DNA from: Virgibacillus sp. MSJ-26
Lineage (GTDB): Bacteria; Bacillota; Bacilli; Bacillales; Amphibacillaceae
Assembly (NCBI RefSeq): GCF_018918075.1
Contig: NZ_JAHLPW010000003.1
Coordinates: forward strand, 248,001 to 312,000
Length of the DNA: 64,000 bases
Reading direction: 5' to 3'
The position numbers were made by a program, and so were the translations under genes. The notes under the pieces are model-generated. The model saw only the letters and a list, made by a program, of their open reading frames with translations. It had not been told where the DNA came from and searched no databases. The first letter of the stretch is position 1; every line of letters begins with the position of its first letter. Below, piece after piece: positions 26,537-34,990 of the stretch.

Positions 26537-26731
26537 TTAATAATTAGTATCTTTGAATTTGTCCGGTTTTTTTACGTAACTTTCAATTATAAATCCACAG
26601 TTAGAGCAAATGATATGGTCAATTTCCACACCGAAACTGACTTTGCCATTTGGTATAATACTGCCCATTCCGGTTTGCTTGCCTTTCCCTAATTCTTTCT
26701 CACCACATTTTGGACATTCTGCTATTTTCAT
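26537..26731 (-). CDS. Small zinc-ribbon protein
   Basis: This 64-residue protein carries two Cys pairs, CPKC (near 6-9) and CSNC (near 42-45), enclosing GKGKQTGMGSIIPNGKVSFG. It is a zinc ribbon that probably binds metal and perhaps nucleic acid. AAAGGGG fits the second in-frame ATG (26731) better than the one at 26737. It is transcribed alone. No closer family is recognised. Confidence 0.7.
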   Translation of the reverse strand: MKIAECPKCGEKELGKGKQTGMGSIIPNGKVSFGVEIDHIICSNCGFIIESYVKKPDKFKDTNY

Positions 26732-26938
26732 AGACATTCCCCTTTCATCGTACTTTATTTTTAATTCTGATTCTTTTACATTTAACTTTTTATCAGCCTT
26801 CTATTAATTAATTAATTAATCTATAATAAAAATAATAATTAGAATAGTAATTATGACTATCGTTTAAAACATTCCCCTTGCTATATAATCTAGCTCCAAT
26901 ACTTCATTAGATTCATATTTACCCAAAGTTTTGTTCCA

Positions 26939-27124
26939 TTAGTCTAACAAACTGTTTTCGATAAAACCTTCTATGTATTTTCCTTTTACAGTTACATCTT
27001 TAACTTTCACCAAGCTCTGTTTATTTTGTGTCATGACCCATAGCATTGAAAAACGTCCTCTCCATTCGATATGTTTCCCCAATAATTCCCACTTTTTCCT
27101 ATGTTTAAAGATAAAATTAACCAT
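26939..27124 (-). CDS. Possible small protein coupled to ybaK
   Basis: This 61-codon frame starts with ATG 27124, which overlaps the ybaK stop codon (ATGGTTAA), a coupling arrangement. The product is basic and soluble (FKHRKKWELLGKHIEWRGR, then KVKDVTVKGKYIEGF). No family recognised. The overlap and sensible composition favour a real gene, but the size and lack of its own ribosome site leave doubt. Confidence 0.4.
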   Translation of the reverse strand: MVNFIFKHRKKWELLGKHIEWRGRFSMLWVMTQNKQSLVKVKDVTVKGKYIEGFIENSLLD

Positions 27125-27611
27125 GATTGGCTGTGATATCAGCAGTTTTTGCATTGGTGACATGTAACAAATCTGTTGGTGTTAGCTCAATTTGCATTCC
27201 TCTTTTTCCTGCTGAAACAATAATTTTATCCGTCAATTCAGCGGAAGTAGCTACATATGTAGGGAAATTCTTTTTCATACCGATTGGTGAACAGCCCCCA
27301 CGAATATAACCAGTTGTTTTTTCCAAATCTTTCATGGGTAACATGTCTACTTTTTTATTTCCACTTACTTTTGCTAACGCTTTTAAGTCCAACTCTTTCT
27401 CGGCAGGAATACATGCAACGATAGTCCCTTTTTTATCTCCCACAGTTACTAACGTTTTGTAAACCCTATCTATCGGCATATCTATACTAGTTGCTGCCGT
27501 CTTTGCATCTGAATGATCTTCATTCCACGCATACTCGTATACATTGTAATTAATTTTTTCTTTTTCCAATAAACGGATTGCATTTGTTTTTTGTATTTTT
27601 CTTTTTTTCAT
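27117..27611 (-). CDS. ybaK: YbaK/EbsC-family aminoacyl-tRNA deacylase
   Basis: This 164-residue member of the YbaK family hydrolyses mischarged Cys-tRNA(Pro) in trans, giving proofreading in the cytoplasm. Family motifs are KTNAIRLLEKEKINYNVYEY at the start, VYKTLVT, GDKKGTIVACIPAEKELDLK, GYIRGGCSPIGMKK and IIVSAGKRGMQIELTPTDLL. The invariant Lys of VYKTL and the GGxSP-type loop (GGCSPIG) are present. ATG 27611 lies behind AAAGAGGGATTTCC. A possible small gene overlaps its end. Assignment is strong; the exact tRNA specificity is inferred from the family. Confidence 0.93.
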   Translation of the reverse strand: MKKRKIQKTNAIRLLEKEKINYNVYEYAWNEDHSDAKTAATSIDMPIDRVYKTLVTVGDKKGTIVACIPAEKELDLKALAKVSGNKKVDMLPMKDLEKTTGYIRGGCSPIGMKKNFPTYVATSAELTDKIIVSAGKRGMQIELTPTDLLHVTNAKTADITANHG

Positions 27612-27826
27612 GGAAATCCCTCTTTGTTTCTGATTGCTATCAAGAGCAGTTTTTACCCAACAAGATTATATCATTTATTTTTCTTTAATTTTATCAAGGA
27701 CCTTTTGTCTCTCTTGTCCACTCAACAAATCAATTTTTTATAACTTTCTCGGAAATGAAGATATGACACACCCAATTTTTACGTTCATTCTTAAACCACC
27801 CTATATTAACAAGCTACCTTCAGTTA

Positions 27827-28330
27827 TTACTTTTTAATATAATTGTCACCCATATATTTTTTGCTACTAAGAACATCTTCCATTATCTTTAGTGTTTCTT
27901 CAGGGTCTTGGTTTAAGGATTCGGACTCTTTGTAATATCCGTCAGTGAAATTTTTAAGATCTTGGACGGTATGTTTAAAACCATTTTCATCAATGCCGTA
28001 AGCCCCGTTACTTAATCCAACTTCTATACCGCCAATCCAAGACACTAAATTTCGCGGCATATCTTCCGCATACGCTTCTATCCAACCTTTGCTTATTGCG
28101 ATATCCCTTGCTGCTCCTATGATGTGGTTTTCATAATCTGGCGAGTCTTTATCAATTGTCGTCAATCTATCAGAAGCATCACTAATGCGCACCGATACGC
28201 GCTCTGTTGCATCAATTAAATTGTTCCTTTTCTTGACTTGTTCTTGATAGTATTGAATAGCAAAAAATGCATTTAAACAAAGAGAAAGAACTGTGACAAG
28301 GATCAATATCTTTTTTGATGTTTTCGTCAT
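27827..28330 (-). CDS. Hypothetical single-pass extracytoplasmic protein
   Basis: This 167-residue protein has a basic start and one membrane segment (about 8-25: ILILVTVLSLCLNAFFAI). An outside domain rich in helices and acidic residues follows (ATERVSVRISDASDRLTT, YKESESLNQDPEETLKIM). No family recognised. The start ATG 28330 has only a weak site (AGAGAG). It is transcribed alone. The outside domain is probably a sensor or structural part, but nothing in the sequence proves this. Confidence 0.7.
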   Translation of the reverse strand: MTKTSKKILILVTVLSLCLNAFFAIQYYQEQVKKRNNLIDATERVSVRISDASDRLTTIDKDSPDYENHIIGAARDIAISKGWIEAYAEDMPRNLVSWIGGIEVGLSNGAYGIDENGFKHTVQDLKNFTDGYYKESESLNQDPEETLKIMEDVLSSKKYMGDNYIKK

Positions 28331-28626
28331 TTTTTCAACTCTCTTTCAGACTATCTTTTTTCACGGTCAGTCTTTCAATTATATCCTGAATCAGAAGTAA
28401 AATGTGACCACTTTATCTCTCATCATTTCTGGTAAAACCGATTAGATGCTTAAATAAAGAATAACATAAACACCCAAATAATCAGATAGTGTTTTTGTAA
28501 ATTAATGTGGAATGAATAAGCTAGTTTTCAAATTATGTTTAACACAAAAAAAGGCTGGGCAAAGTATTTATCTTTTAATAATCAACACTTAAGGTCCCAA
28601 CCTCTTATCTTTATTAAGATTTAAAG

Positions 28627-28764
28627 TTACTTTTTCTTTCTACTAAAAAATTCGTTCGGTTCTTCCCCTGCTTCTACATTATAATTTTTATATTGGCTTT
28701 TACGTCCGTTACGATGTTCGCCACTTTGCTTATTTTTCTTGAATTGTCTATTCTTTTCAGACAT
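28627..28764 (-). CDS. Small basic protein of 45 residues
   Basis: Too short for common ORF cut-offs, this frame begins with ATG 28764 behind a perfect AGGAGG and encodes a strongly basic, polar product: MSEKNRQFKKNKQSGEHR at the start, a GRKSQYKNYN stretch, and an acidic patch EAGEEPNEF before the KKK end. Its composition recalls minor small spore proteins, but I cannot assign a family. The ribosome site and clean frame support a real gene. Confidence 0.65.
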   Translation of the reverse strand: MSEKNRQFKKNKQSGEHRNGRKSQYKNYNVEAGEEPNEFFSRKKK

Positions 28765-28909
28765 TTTACAGCCTCCTAATATGAAGTTACGAATTAGCTT
28801 TTGATAAATGGGGCAATTTATTCGTCGGATAGGGACATATACAACATTTATAAAACCTGTGAAATATGGTATAATATAAGTAAGTATATTTGTTTGGAGG
28901 TGTATGTTA

Positions 28910-29089
28910 ATGTCAACATTATCAATTGACTCAAGAGAATTTCAAGATACCCTTCATAACCTTCGTTTTGAAGAGATGTCTCTTTCAAGAGAGCTTCAAG
29001 AAAAAGTCATCCAAACGGTGAACAGCAGACAGACAATCACACCTAAGATCATTAAAAAGATTGTGGCAGATGCCCATGGGAAAGTATAA
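28910..29089 (+). CDS. Small antitoxin-like protein upstream of a Fic-family gene
   Basis: This 59-residue, helix-rich protein is encoded just before and overlapping a Fic gene, the layout of class I Fic antitoxins (VbhA type). Such antitoxins block AMPylation through an (S/T)xxxE(G/N) helix; the closest match here is SLSREL, where the last position is Leu, so the inhibitory motif is imperfect. GGAGG at 28896-28900 supports ATG 28910 better than ATG 28904. A TATAAT lies at 28870-28875. The role is inferred from position and size. Confidence 0.75.
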   Translation: MSTLSIDSREFQDTLHNLRFEEMSLSRELQEKVIQTVNSRQTITPKIIKKIVADAHGKV

Positions 29090-29660
29090 TGTTGAAAATC
29101 AAGACGAGTACCTATTAAAACATAACTTATTAGACGCTGATACATTTCACGAACTAGAGCAACTGGAAGCAGTTGCTTTTTCTATACGTTCCACACAGTT
29201 AGAAGAAGAGGGATATGACTGGTTGTTTCCCATATCTATAAAATGCATTAAGCAACTACATTACTACTTATTCCAAGATATATACGCATTTGCAGGTGAA
29301 ATCCGAAGTGTGCAATTAATTAAGGACAACACCCGTTTTTGTCAAGCAGCGTTTGTTCATCAGAACTTAGAAGGTATATGCGAACAGATTAAAAAGGAGC
29401 CTATATGGATATCACGTGAGCAAGCCGCTAAACGACTAGCTTATTATAAAACGGAATTAAACATGATTCATCCTTTTCGCGAAGGAAGTGGACGTACCAT
29501 TCGTATAATTATTCGTGAACATGCTAAGATGCACAACTTTTATTGGAACTTTAATGAGATTGATAATTCATCCTATAAATATGCAATGATTGAGTCAGTT
29601 ACAAACAACCGTTTATTACAAACAATAATCTTTGAAACATTAAAGGAAGGTAAGTCATGA
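29076..29660 (+). CDS. Fic/DOC-family protein, probable AMPylating toxin
   Basis: This 194-residue Fic-domain protein has the core helix pattern YYLFQDIYAFAGEIRS near 63-78 and the active-site loop HPFREGSGR at 132-140. Fic proteins transfer AMP or similar groups to target proteins using His132. The canonical loop is HPFx(D/E)GNGR; here the Asn is Ser138, a departure that may affect phosphate or metal binding. ATG 29076 overlaps the upstream small gene by 14 bases, so the two are co-translated as a toxin-antitoxin pair. A GTG/TTG extension upstream has no ribosome site. Confidence 0.9.
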   Translation: MGKYNVENQDEYLLKHNLLDADTFHELEQLEAVAFSIRSTQLEEEGYDWLFPISIKCIKQLHYYLFQDIYAFAGEIRSVQLIKDNTRFCQAAFVHQNLEGICEQIKKEPIWISREQAAKRLAYYKTELNMIHPFREGSGRTIRIIIREHAKMHNFYWNFNEIDNSSYKYAMIESVTNNRLLQTIIFETLKEGKS

Positions 29661-29728
29661 GTAGGTAAATGATGGGATAGCACCTTTTTTAAAATACATC
29701 ATCCCTCAAATGACGACTCTCTAAAAAG

Positions 29729-29890
29729 TTATTTCTCTAATACCCGTCCAATTTCTTCAATTTCCTGTCTCGATAATCCCGTTAGCTTTTCGATGAGTTG
29801 GAACTCCATGCCTTCTTTTATTGCATTTTTAGCTACCGCGCCCTTAGCCTTTTTGATTCCTTCTTTTTTCCCTTCTTCTTTCCCTTATTT
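29729..29890 (-). pseudogene. C-terminal remnant of an Rpn-type (PD-(D/E)XK) recombination-promoting nuclease
   Basis: The minus-strand translation gives a lysine/glutamate stretch, KEEGKKEGIKKAKGAVAKNA, then IKEGMEFQLIEKLTGLSRQE and IEEIGRVLEK before a stop at 29729. This is the typical tail of Rpn/YhgA-type nuclease proteins. Upstream the frame is broken within lysine-rich sequence and no nuclease core follows. It is a decayed remnant of a mobile-type gene. Confidence 0.7.
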
Positions 29891-29957
29891 TTTTCCCTCC
29901 ATTTTTCCACCTAGCAAACAAACTTATTAAATATTCAATAAATTAAAATAGAAAATA

Positions 29958-29992
29958 AAAAATCACCCCTCCTCACGTATGAAAAAGGGTGA
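29958..29992 (-). terminator. Terminator downstream of the 36-residue gene
   Basis: Read on the minus strand, TCACCC pairs with GGGTGA around a loop of about 17 bases, then TTTTTT follows. It lies 43 bases past the stop of the small gene at 30035-30145. Confidence 0.65.
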
Positions 29993-30034
29993 CTTCTGTA
30001 TATTACTCTTTAAAATTCACACATTCCAATCGGG

Positions 30035-30145
30035 CTAAGACTCTGTATTTCTCGCATTCGACTTGCCCTTATTACGTCTTTGTTCGTCTGGCAATTTGGG
30101 TTCATTATTTTTATTTTTCTTTGGTGCTTGTTCATTCTTCTTCAT
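30035..30145 (-). CDS. Small basic protein of 36 residues
   Basis: ATG 30145 lies behind GGAGGTCATCAC and begins a frame for a lysine- and asparagine-rich polar protein: MKKNEQAPKKNKNNEPK, then DEQRRNKGKSNARNTES. Its own terminator follows. Composition is like minor small acid-soluble spore proteins or other spore-core peptides, but no family can be named. The ribosome site, clean frame and terminator support expression. Confidence 0.6.
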   Translation of the reverse strand: MKKNEQAPKKNKNNEPKLPDEQRRNKGKSNARNTES

Positions 30146-30199
30146 GTGATGACCTCCATTCATTAATTAAGGTAACCAGAATGACACGCACTATACGTT

Positions 30200-30609
30200 G
30201 GGACGGAGTGCCTATCCGAAACCGCTGAAAAAGTGCTTCAACCTAGGACATAATCTCCAGCAGACTTTTTGGATTTTGAAGTTACACACCTAGAATATGG
30301 TTTAGGAGCAATTCCAGAGAGGCTAATGCAGGTACACTACCTGAAATATGAGTTAGGAACAAAACCAGAGAGGCTAATGCAGGTACACTACCTGGAATAT
30401 GAGTTAGGAACAAATCCAGAGAGGCTAATGCAGGTACACTACCTGGAATATGAGTTAGGAACAATTCCAGGGAGGCTAATGTAGGTACACTACCTGGAAT
30501 ATGAGTTAGGAACAAAACCAGGGAGGCTAATGTATATACTGGCCGACATGTGGTGCGTGAGCAAGTTGGAGGACTTTTTCAGTGAACTCCACCTGTCCCT
30601 AGTGTCCCT
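30200..30609. mobile_element. 410-bp element with terminal inverted repeats enclosing a 51-bp tandem array
   Basis: The left end (30200-30242) reads GGGACGGAG...CTGAAAAAGTGCTTCAAC. The right end (30565-30608), reversed, reads GGGACACTAGGGACAGG...CACTGAAAAAGTCCTCCAAC, so the element has terminal inverted repeats of about 43 bases. Inside, five 51-bp units start at 30281, 30331, 30382, 30433 and 30484 (GGTACACTACCTGGAATATG...). Units and left leader match the array at 9220-9821. It has no coding capacity and could be a non-autonomous (MITE-like) element. The right end overlaps the 3' end of the minus-strand gene at 30599. Confidence 0.7.
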
Positions 30610-31801
30610 GTAATTGTTTTTTGACTTTTTGTATGATTTTTTTAAGTTTTTGGTGTTCTTTGTTTGTTAGTTTGGATTGTCCGTATCTTACTTTTTGGTA
30701 TAGCTCTAATTCATCAGGTTTTAGTTTTAGGCGTATAAACCAGTCTTCAATGGTTTCATAACTTTTTCTGCCGTATCCGTTTTTGTCTGCTTCTTTTTCG
30801 AGGTCAAGGACGAGCTTTCTAATAGGATGTTCCGGTTCTTCCTCTGGGGGATCCTGTTGACCTTTTTCATCAAAAAGCTGACTTCCATCAACGGGATTGA
30901 CTTGTATGTTAGGATCATTCCACTGATTTTCATTATCGCTCGGAAGTGGATGGTATTTTCTTTTTTTATAAAGAAGCCCGGCGATTGCGATCAACACTGC
31001 AGGTAGAACGATGAACTTCCATATGCTGAACCCACTTTCACCATTTCCGCCAGTCACTGGGGCTTCCTTTATTTCTTTTAAATCATCCATGTCGCTTTTA
31101 AAATTGTCGATGATTTGATTGTAGCTTTTTTCATCAATTATATCTAAATTCAGGCTTATCCCAGCCCAATTTAGTAAATCCGCGATGCCGTACACCACGG
31201 TTTTAAAACCGAATCCAATGACTGAAAAAATAATTCCGATCGCGCCGTTGATGAGCGGATATAGCACATATAAAGCAATACCGCCACTTAACAGCAACAG
31301 GGTGAAGAATAGTGATTTATTCTGCGCGCGTTTTGATTGAGGTGCCGAAAATGTTAAGTCGAGCCAGTAACCGCTAATCACAACAATGGCTTGAACCGCT
31401 CCCATCCAAATAAGGTTATCATTATAGAAAAACATCACTTCGATTAGAAGCAATACGGTCGTTAAAGTAAAGAGGATTAAGCGGTTATTTTCCACCCCGC
31501 TCATTTCAAAAGTCCATTCACGCCAGAAGAGGTAACCGAGTAATAAAATAGCTATGGCTACCGGATACCCTAGCCCATAAACAGCGAACGCAAAACCTAA
31601 TAACAAAATCGGCAAATAAACGAGATAGCTTTTTGTTAATTTTATCCCTGCGTCAAACAGGATTAGGGTTATCATCACGATGAAAAGAAAACTCCAGAAA
31701 GGATACTGCATCTGGCTCACAGAGAAAATTGGCACCATGATAAAGTAAAATAAAATGCCTTCAGGTATCAGTTGGAGTAGTTTACTTAGATTAAACTTCA
31801 T
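30599..31801 (-). CDS. DUF4129-type membrane protein
   Basis: This 400-residue protein has about eight N-terminal membrane segments (to about 185), a soluble stretch with another segment near 240-255, and a C-terminal cytoplasmic domain (about 290-400) with RKLVLDLEKEADKNGYGRKS, ETIEDWFIRL and a YQKVRYGQSKLT motif typical of DUF4129. Its start ATG 31801 (behind AAGGGAGAG) lies within the last codons of the DUF58 gene, so they are co-translated. The last codons (QLQGH) and TAG stop are formed by the end of the GGGACA element. Usually such genes go with a MoxR ATPase and a transglutaminase; neither is present. Function unknown. Confidence 0.82.
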   Translation of the reverse strand: MKFNLSKLLQLIPEGILFYFIMVPIFSVSQMQYPFWSFLFIVMITLILFDAGIKLTKSYLVYLPILLLGFAFAVYGLGYPVAIAILLLGYLFWREWTFEMSGVENNRLILFTLTTVLLLIEVMFFYNDNLIWMGAVQAIVVISGYWLDLTFSAPQSKRAQNKSLFFTLLLLSGGIALYVLYPLINGAIGIIFSVIGFGFKTVVYGIADLLNWAGISLNLDIIDEKSYNQIIDNFKSDMDDLKEIKEAPVTGGNGESGFSIWKFIVLPAVLIAIAGLLYKKRKYHPLPSDNENQWNDPNIQVNPVDGSQLFDEKGQQDPPEEEPEHPIRKLVLDLEKEADKNGYGRKSYETIEDWFIRLKLKPDELELYQKVRYGQSKLTNKEHQKLKKIIQKVKKQLQGH

Positions 31802-32987
31802 GTCGTTCTCTCCCTTTGGCAGCAAACGGTAATAGGGTTGATGCCTCAATATAGAAAACTTGATGCCCCAGTGTTTTCAATTCCTCGATGGATTCCCTGT
31901 TGTCGTTATCCGAATCCCCTAAATAGATAATCCTTTGTGAATGCATATGTTGGTTAGAAACTAAATAAAAAATACTGTTCATTGGGTAAATATTATTCAC
32001 ATCAACAATCGCTAAGGCTTCCAATATTCTTCTGAAATGGCCGATCCCTTTTCCCTCTTTGACATGTAGCGGGCCTGAAGTTGTGTGATTATTGACAAAC
32101 ATTTCCACGGGTAGTCCTTGCTTAATGATATGTTTCGCGATATAAGCCGCTTCTGATAAATACTTTTCCGCATCCTTACTCACATAATCGTTACCAAGCG
32201 GACTTTTAACTGCAATATTAATTAAAAGAAGCCAAGAGAGATTTTGATTGTGCTCAAAGACTTTTGTTTGCAAGGTTTGGCGTTTAGCGCTCGCTTTCCA
32301 ATGAATCCGTTTAAATGAATCGGAAGGGAGATAGTCTCTCGTATGAATAGGTTGCAGGACATCTTCATACGTTGAAAAAGGGCTTGTCTCCTCACCAAAA
32401 TAATTGTCGTGAGTTTTTGTGATGTTTTGAACAAATTTAGCATTGGGATAAATAATTGCCGTCGTGTCATAATGGTCATCAAAAGCTAGTTCGACCGTTT
32501 CAAAAGTAAGTGGATGGGAAAATGTATAGCGGATATTACGAATGCCCATCTTGCCCCGACTCATTGCTTTAAGTGGGACAGTGGCACTCACTTCATCTTT
32601 TCCAACAATTGAAATGGGAATCCGGTAAGTATTCCACTCACCATATTTTAGATGAAAATAGTTATGATTCATGACATTATGACTCGCGTCAAAATAAAGA
32701 TACCCTTCCATATATGGCATAACCGAGTGATTCCGAATTTTTATTTCGAAATGCAATTCCTCTCCGACAAATACACGAGTAAATCGTGTCGGGTTAACTA
32801 AAATAAGTTTTTCGCCCATTTTTTTGTTATACACGCGAATGAACAAAAAATAAATTGCGAGTAAGCCGATGAATAAAAAAGGTAGGCGCCGCTCTAAAAA
32901 TAAACTAACGACGGCGAGCAGTGCGCCCATAACCATGAGCACGTCAATTTGCAGATGATTTTCTTGTATTGTTTTTCTCCATTGCAT
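31791..32987 (-). CDS. DUF58-domain protein
   Basis: This 398-residue protein has two membrane segments near the start (about 15-50), an outside beta-rich region, and a cytoplasmic DUF58 domain whose signature is visible: TRDYLPSDSFKRIHWKASAK followed by TLQTKVFE. DUF58 proteins are VWA-like and usually act with a MoxR AAA+ ATPase. Here the divergent upstream gene is maf, so the ATPase is missing from this locus. The gene overlaps the DUF4129 gene by 11 bases. The start is ATG 32987 with AAGGTGG ahead of it. Confidence 0.9.
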   Translation of the reverse strand: MQWRKTIQENHLQIDVLMVMGALLAVVSLFLERRLPFLFIGLLAIYFLFIRVYNKKMGEKLILVNPTRFTRVFVGEELHFEIKIRNHSVMPYMEGYLYFDASHNVMNHNYFHLKYGEWNTYRIPISIVGKDEVSATVPLKAMSRGKMGIRNIRYTFSHPLTFETVELAFDDHYDTTAIIYPNAKFVQNITKTHDNYFGEETSPFSTYEDVLQPIHTRDYLPSDSFKRIHWKASAKRQTLQTKVFEHNQNLSWLLLINIAVKSPLGNDYVSKDAEKYLSEAAYIAKHIIKQGLPVEMFVNNHTTSGPLHVKEGKGIGHFRRILEALAIVDVNNIYPMNSIFYLVSNQHMHSQRIIYLGDSDNDNRESIEELKTLGHQVFYIEASTLLPFAAKGRERHEV

Positions 32988-33155
32988 CAGGTGTCCACCT
33001 TCGTTTCTCTTGGAGGTTAGGAATTTTCACTATTTTTTCATTATACAGGAATGTCTGCAGATTTTTCTACGTATTCTATTTTTTCTTTTTGTTTTTTTGA
33101 AAAGAATAGGATTACAATAGAGGTAAGTTATAAGATATCTGAAGGAGGAATTTAA

Positions 33156-33740
33156 ATGAAAAAACATTTTATCCTTGCCTCATCTTCACCACGGAGACAA
33201 GCCCTTTTACAACAAGTGCACATCCCTTTTACCGTTCGAAAGCCGGATGTCGATGAGTCACAAGTAATCGAAAGTGATCCAGAAGAAAAGGTGGAACAGT
33301 TAGCAAGGCTTAAAGGTTTGGCGACAACTCTTTCGAATGAATCAGAAGTCATTTTATCAGCGGATACGGTTGTCGCTTATAAAAATAAAATCTTCGGAAA
33401 GCCCAAAAGTGAGCAAGATGCTCTACAGATGCTTTCATTACTAAGCGGCTCCGTACACGATGTTTATACCGGAGTCATGCTTCGATCTGCTCATAAGGAA
33501 GAAATCTTTGTGGAAAAAACAAAAGTAGAATTTTGGCCGCTGTCCAATGCCGAAATTAACTCCTATATCGCAACCGACGAACCGTATGATAAAGCTGGTG
33601 CATACGGCATTCAAAGCGCAGGCGCCATGTTTGTCAAACAAATTATCGGCGACTATTTCACCGTCGTCGGATTACCAATTTCCCGTGTCTGCAGAGAATT
33701 AAAGTATTTTTCCATACAACCTGATGTTAGTGAATTTTAA
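33156..33740 (+). CDS. maf: Maf-family nucleoside triphosphate pyrophosphatase
   Basis: This 194-residue Maf protein hydrolyses dTTP, UTP or modified nucleotides to monophosphates. It has the full family set: ASSSPRRQALLQQ at the start, DVDES, LSADTVVAYKNKIFGKP with the catalytic Asp, and EPYDKAGAYGIQ near 140-151. It matches the usual length of about 190 residues. AAGGAGG precedes ATG 33156. It is not in the usual radC-mreB neighbourhood here. A 51-bp hairpin repeat array follows directly and separates it from the convergent glycosyltransferase gene. Confidence 0.95.
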   Translation: MKKHFILASSSPRRQALLQQVHIPFTVRKPDVDESQVIESDPEEKVEQLARLKGLATTLSNESEVILSADTVVAYKNKIFGKPKSEQDALQMLSLLSGSVHDVYTGVMLRSAHKEEIFVEKTKVEFWPLSNAEINSYIATDEPYDKAGAYGIQSAGAMFVKQIIGDYFTVVGLPISRVCRELKYFSIQPDVSEF

Positions 33741-34010
33741 TAGTGAGACGGCTCTATCGGTCAAAAGCTACTCGGATTTGTAAATTTTAACCGAGAGAGC
33801 GGCTCTCTCGGTCAAAAGTCAGCCATATTCGTTAATTCTAACCGTGAGATCGCTTCTCTCGGTCAAAAACCACCTGAATTCGTTAATTCTAACCGTGAAA
33901 TCGCCTCTCTCGATCAAAAACCATCTGAATTCGTTAATTCTAACCGTGAGACTGCCTCTCTCGGTCAAAATCACCTCGACCCGTAAAAACTAATCGAGAG
34001 GGAAACGCAC
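33741..34010. repeat. 51-bp tandem array of hairpin units between convergent genes
   Basis: The motif GGTCAAAA (one copy GATCAAAA) recurs at 33759, 33810, 33861, 33912 and 33963, exactly 51 bases apart. Each unit contains a hairpin, best in the second one: CCGAGAGAG CGG CTCTCTCGG. Unit sequence is unrelated to the 9220 and 30200 arrays although the period is the same. It could serve as a bidirectional terminator between maf and the glycosyltransferase gene. Confidence 0.88.
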
Positions 34011-34042
34011 TCGTCAGCAAGCAAAACGCCCACCCCCTCTTA

Positions 34043-34966
34043 TTAAATAACTCCCTTCACATGACGAATAAATTGCTGAGCGCGAATACGGTGGGTGTGG
34101 TTTTTGTGAATAAACTTGTAGCCTGCGAGGGCGATTTCTTTTCGTTTTTTTTCATTGATTAAATAATATAATCCTTTGTTATAAAAATTTGTTTGATCTG
34201 CCACAACATAGTTAACCCCATCTTTGAAGCCTAACTCAGCTAAGTCTGGATTTTCCTCGGCGATTAATAACGAATAACAGCCTGGAACTTCGAAGTATTT
34301 CATGACAGGATATTTGTAGATGGAACCACAGGTGAAAAATATTTTTGCACGGTTAATTTCTTTGGCAAAATCCTCATCGATAATATACATCGAGCGGTCT
34401 TGCTTAAGATGGCCCGGATGTTTGTGGTACACGAATCCTGCGATATTTTCCATTTTATCCCTAACTGCGGCACGGAATGGGTAACTTTGGGCGATATGAC
34501 CCATCAGAAGAAAATCAATATCTTTGGCGAGACCCCAGTTTCTAATGATCTTAGGGTTTATCGAAAACGGTAAGAAACGGAAGTGAGATTTATATTCCGG
34601 AAACCGCTTGAGAAAAGCATGTTTGCTGACTGAAAAAATTAGTGAGATATTATTCTTTTTGAAGTATTCTATTCTTTTATCATTTTTCCAATGGGCATCG
34701 ATAACATAGGTTCCTATAGGGATATCGATTTTATCTAAGTTCTCAATCCTTGGAGATAAAAGATTTTGTGCTGTAATATCATAATGAAAAATGAAATCCG
34801 GCCTGCTTTTCTGCTGCTTTAAAATTTCCAATATATCCCCATCTTCGTGATGATATGAAACATTGGCAAACTCTTCAACAGCTTCTAGAAACTCATACTT
34901 CACCTTATGTTTCGGATATATTTTATCAAATCTCCTCACAAGCATGAGTATATTAAGTTTCCCCAT
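34043..34966 (-). CDS. CgeB-like glycosyltransferase family protein
   Basis: This 307-residue protein fits the CgeB/glycosyltransferase-1-like fold: an N-terminal Rossmann part (LNILMLVRRFDKIYPKHKVK, PDFIFHYDIT), a middle VIDAHWKNDKRIEYFKKNN, and the C-terminal nucleotide-sugar part (IFFTCGSIYKYPVMKYFEVP, then PGCYSLLIAEENPDLAELGF). CgeB is a spore-coat maturation protein; such proteins add sugars to surface proteins or polymers. A frame opening in the upstream repeats (to 35062) is an artefact, since AAAGGAGG sits ahead of ATG 34966. It is probably the last gene of a set with two QueC-like genes. Confidence 0.85.
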   Translation of the reverse strand: MGKLNILMLVRRFDKIYPKHKVKYEFLEAVEEFANVSYHHEDGDILEILKQQKSRPDFIFHYDITAQNLLSPRIENLDKIDIPIGTYVIDAHWKNDKRIEYFKKNNISLIFSVSKHAFLKRFPEYKSHFRFLPFSINPKIIRNWGLAKDIDFLLMGHIAQSYPFRAAVRDKMENIAGFVYHKHPGHLKQDRSMYIIDEDFAKEINRAKIFFTCGSIYKYPVMKYFEVPGCYSLLIAEENPDLAELGFKDGVNYVVADQTNFYNKGLYYLINEKKRKEIALAGYKFIHKNHTHRIRAQQFIRHVKGVI

Positions 34967-34990
34967 CTTACCAACCTCCTTTACTTTTGT

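Noticed and set aside
30269..30515. Frames of 71 and 77 codons in the second 51-bp array
   Set aside because: Same cause as above; no ribosome site and opposite-strand frames equally open.
33741..34010. CRISPR array
   Set aside because: Units are full-length tandem copies without unique spacers, and no cas genes are near. The same applies to the other 51-52 bp arrays.
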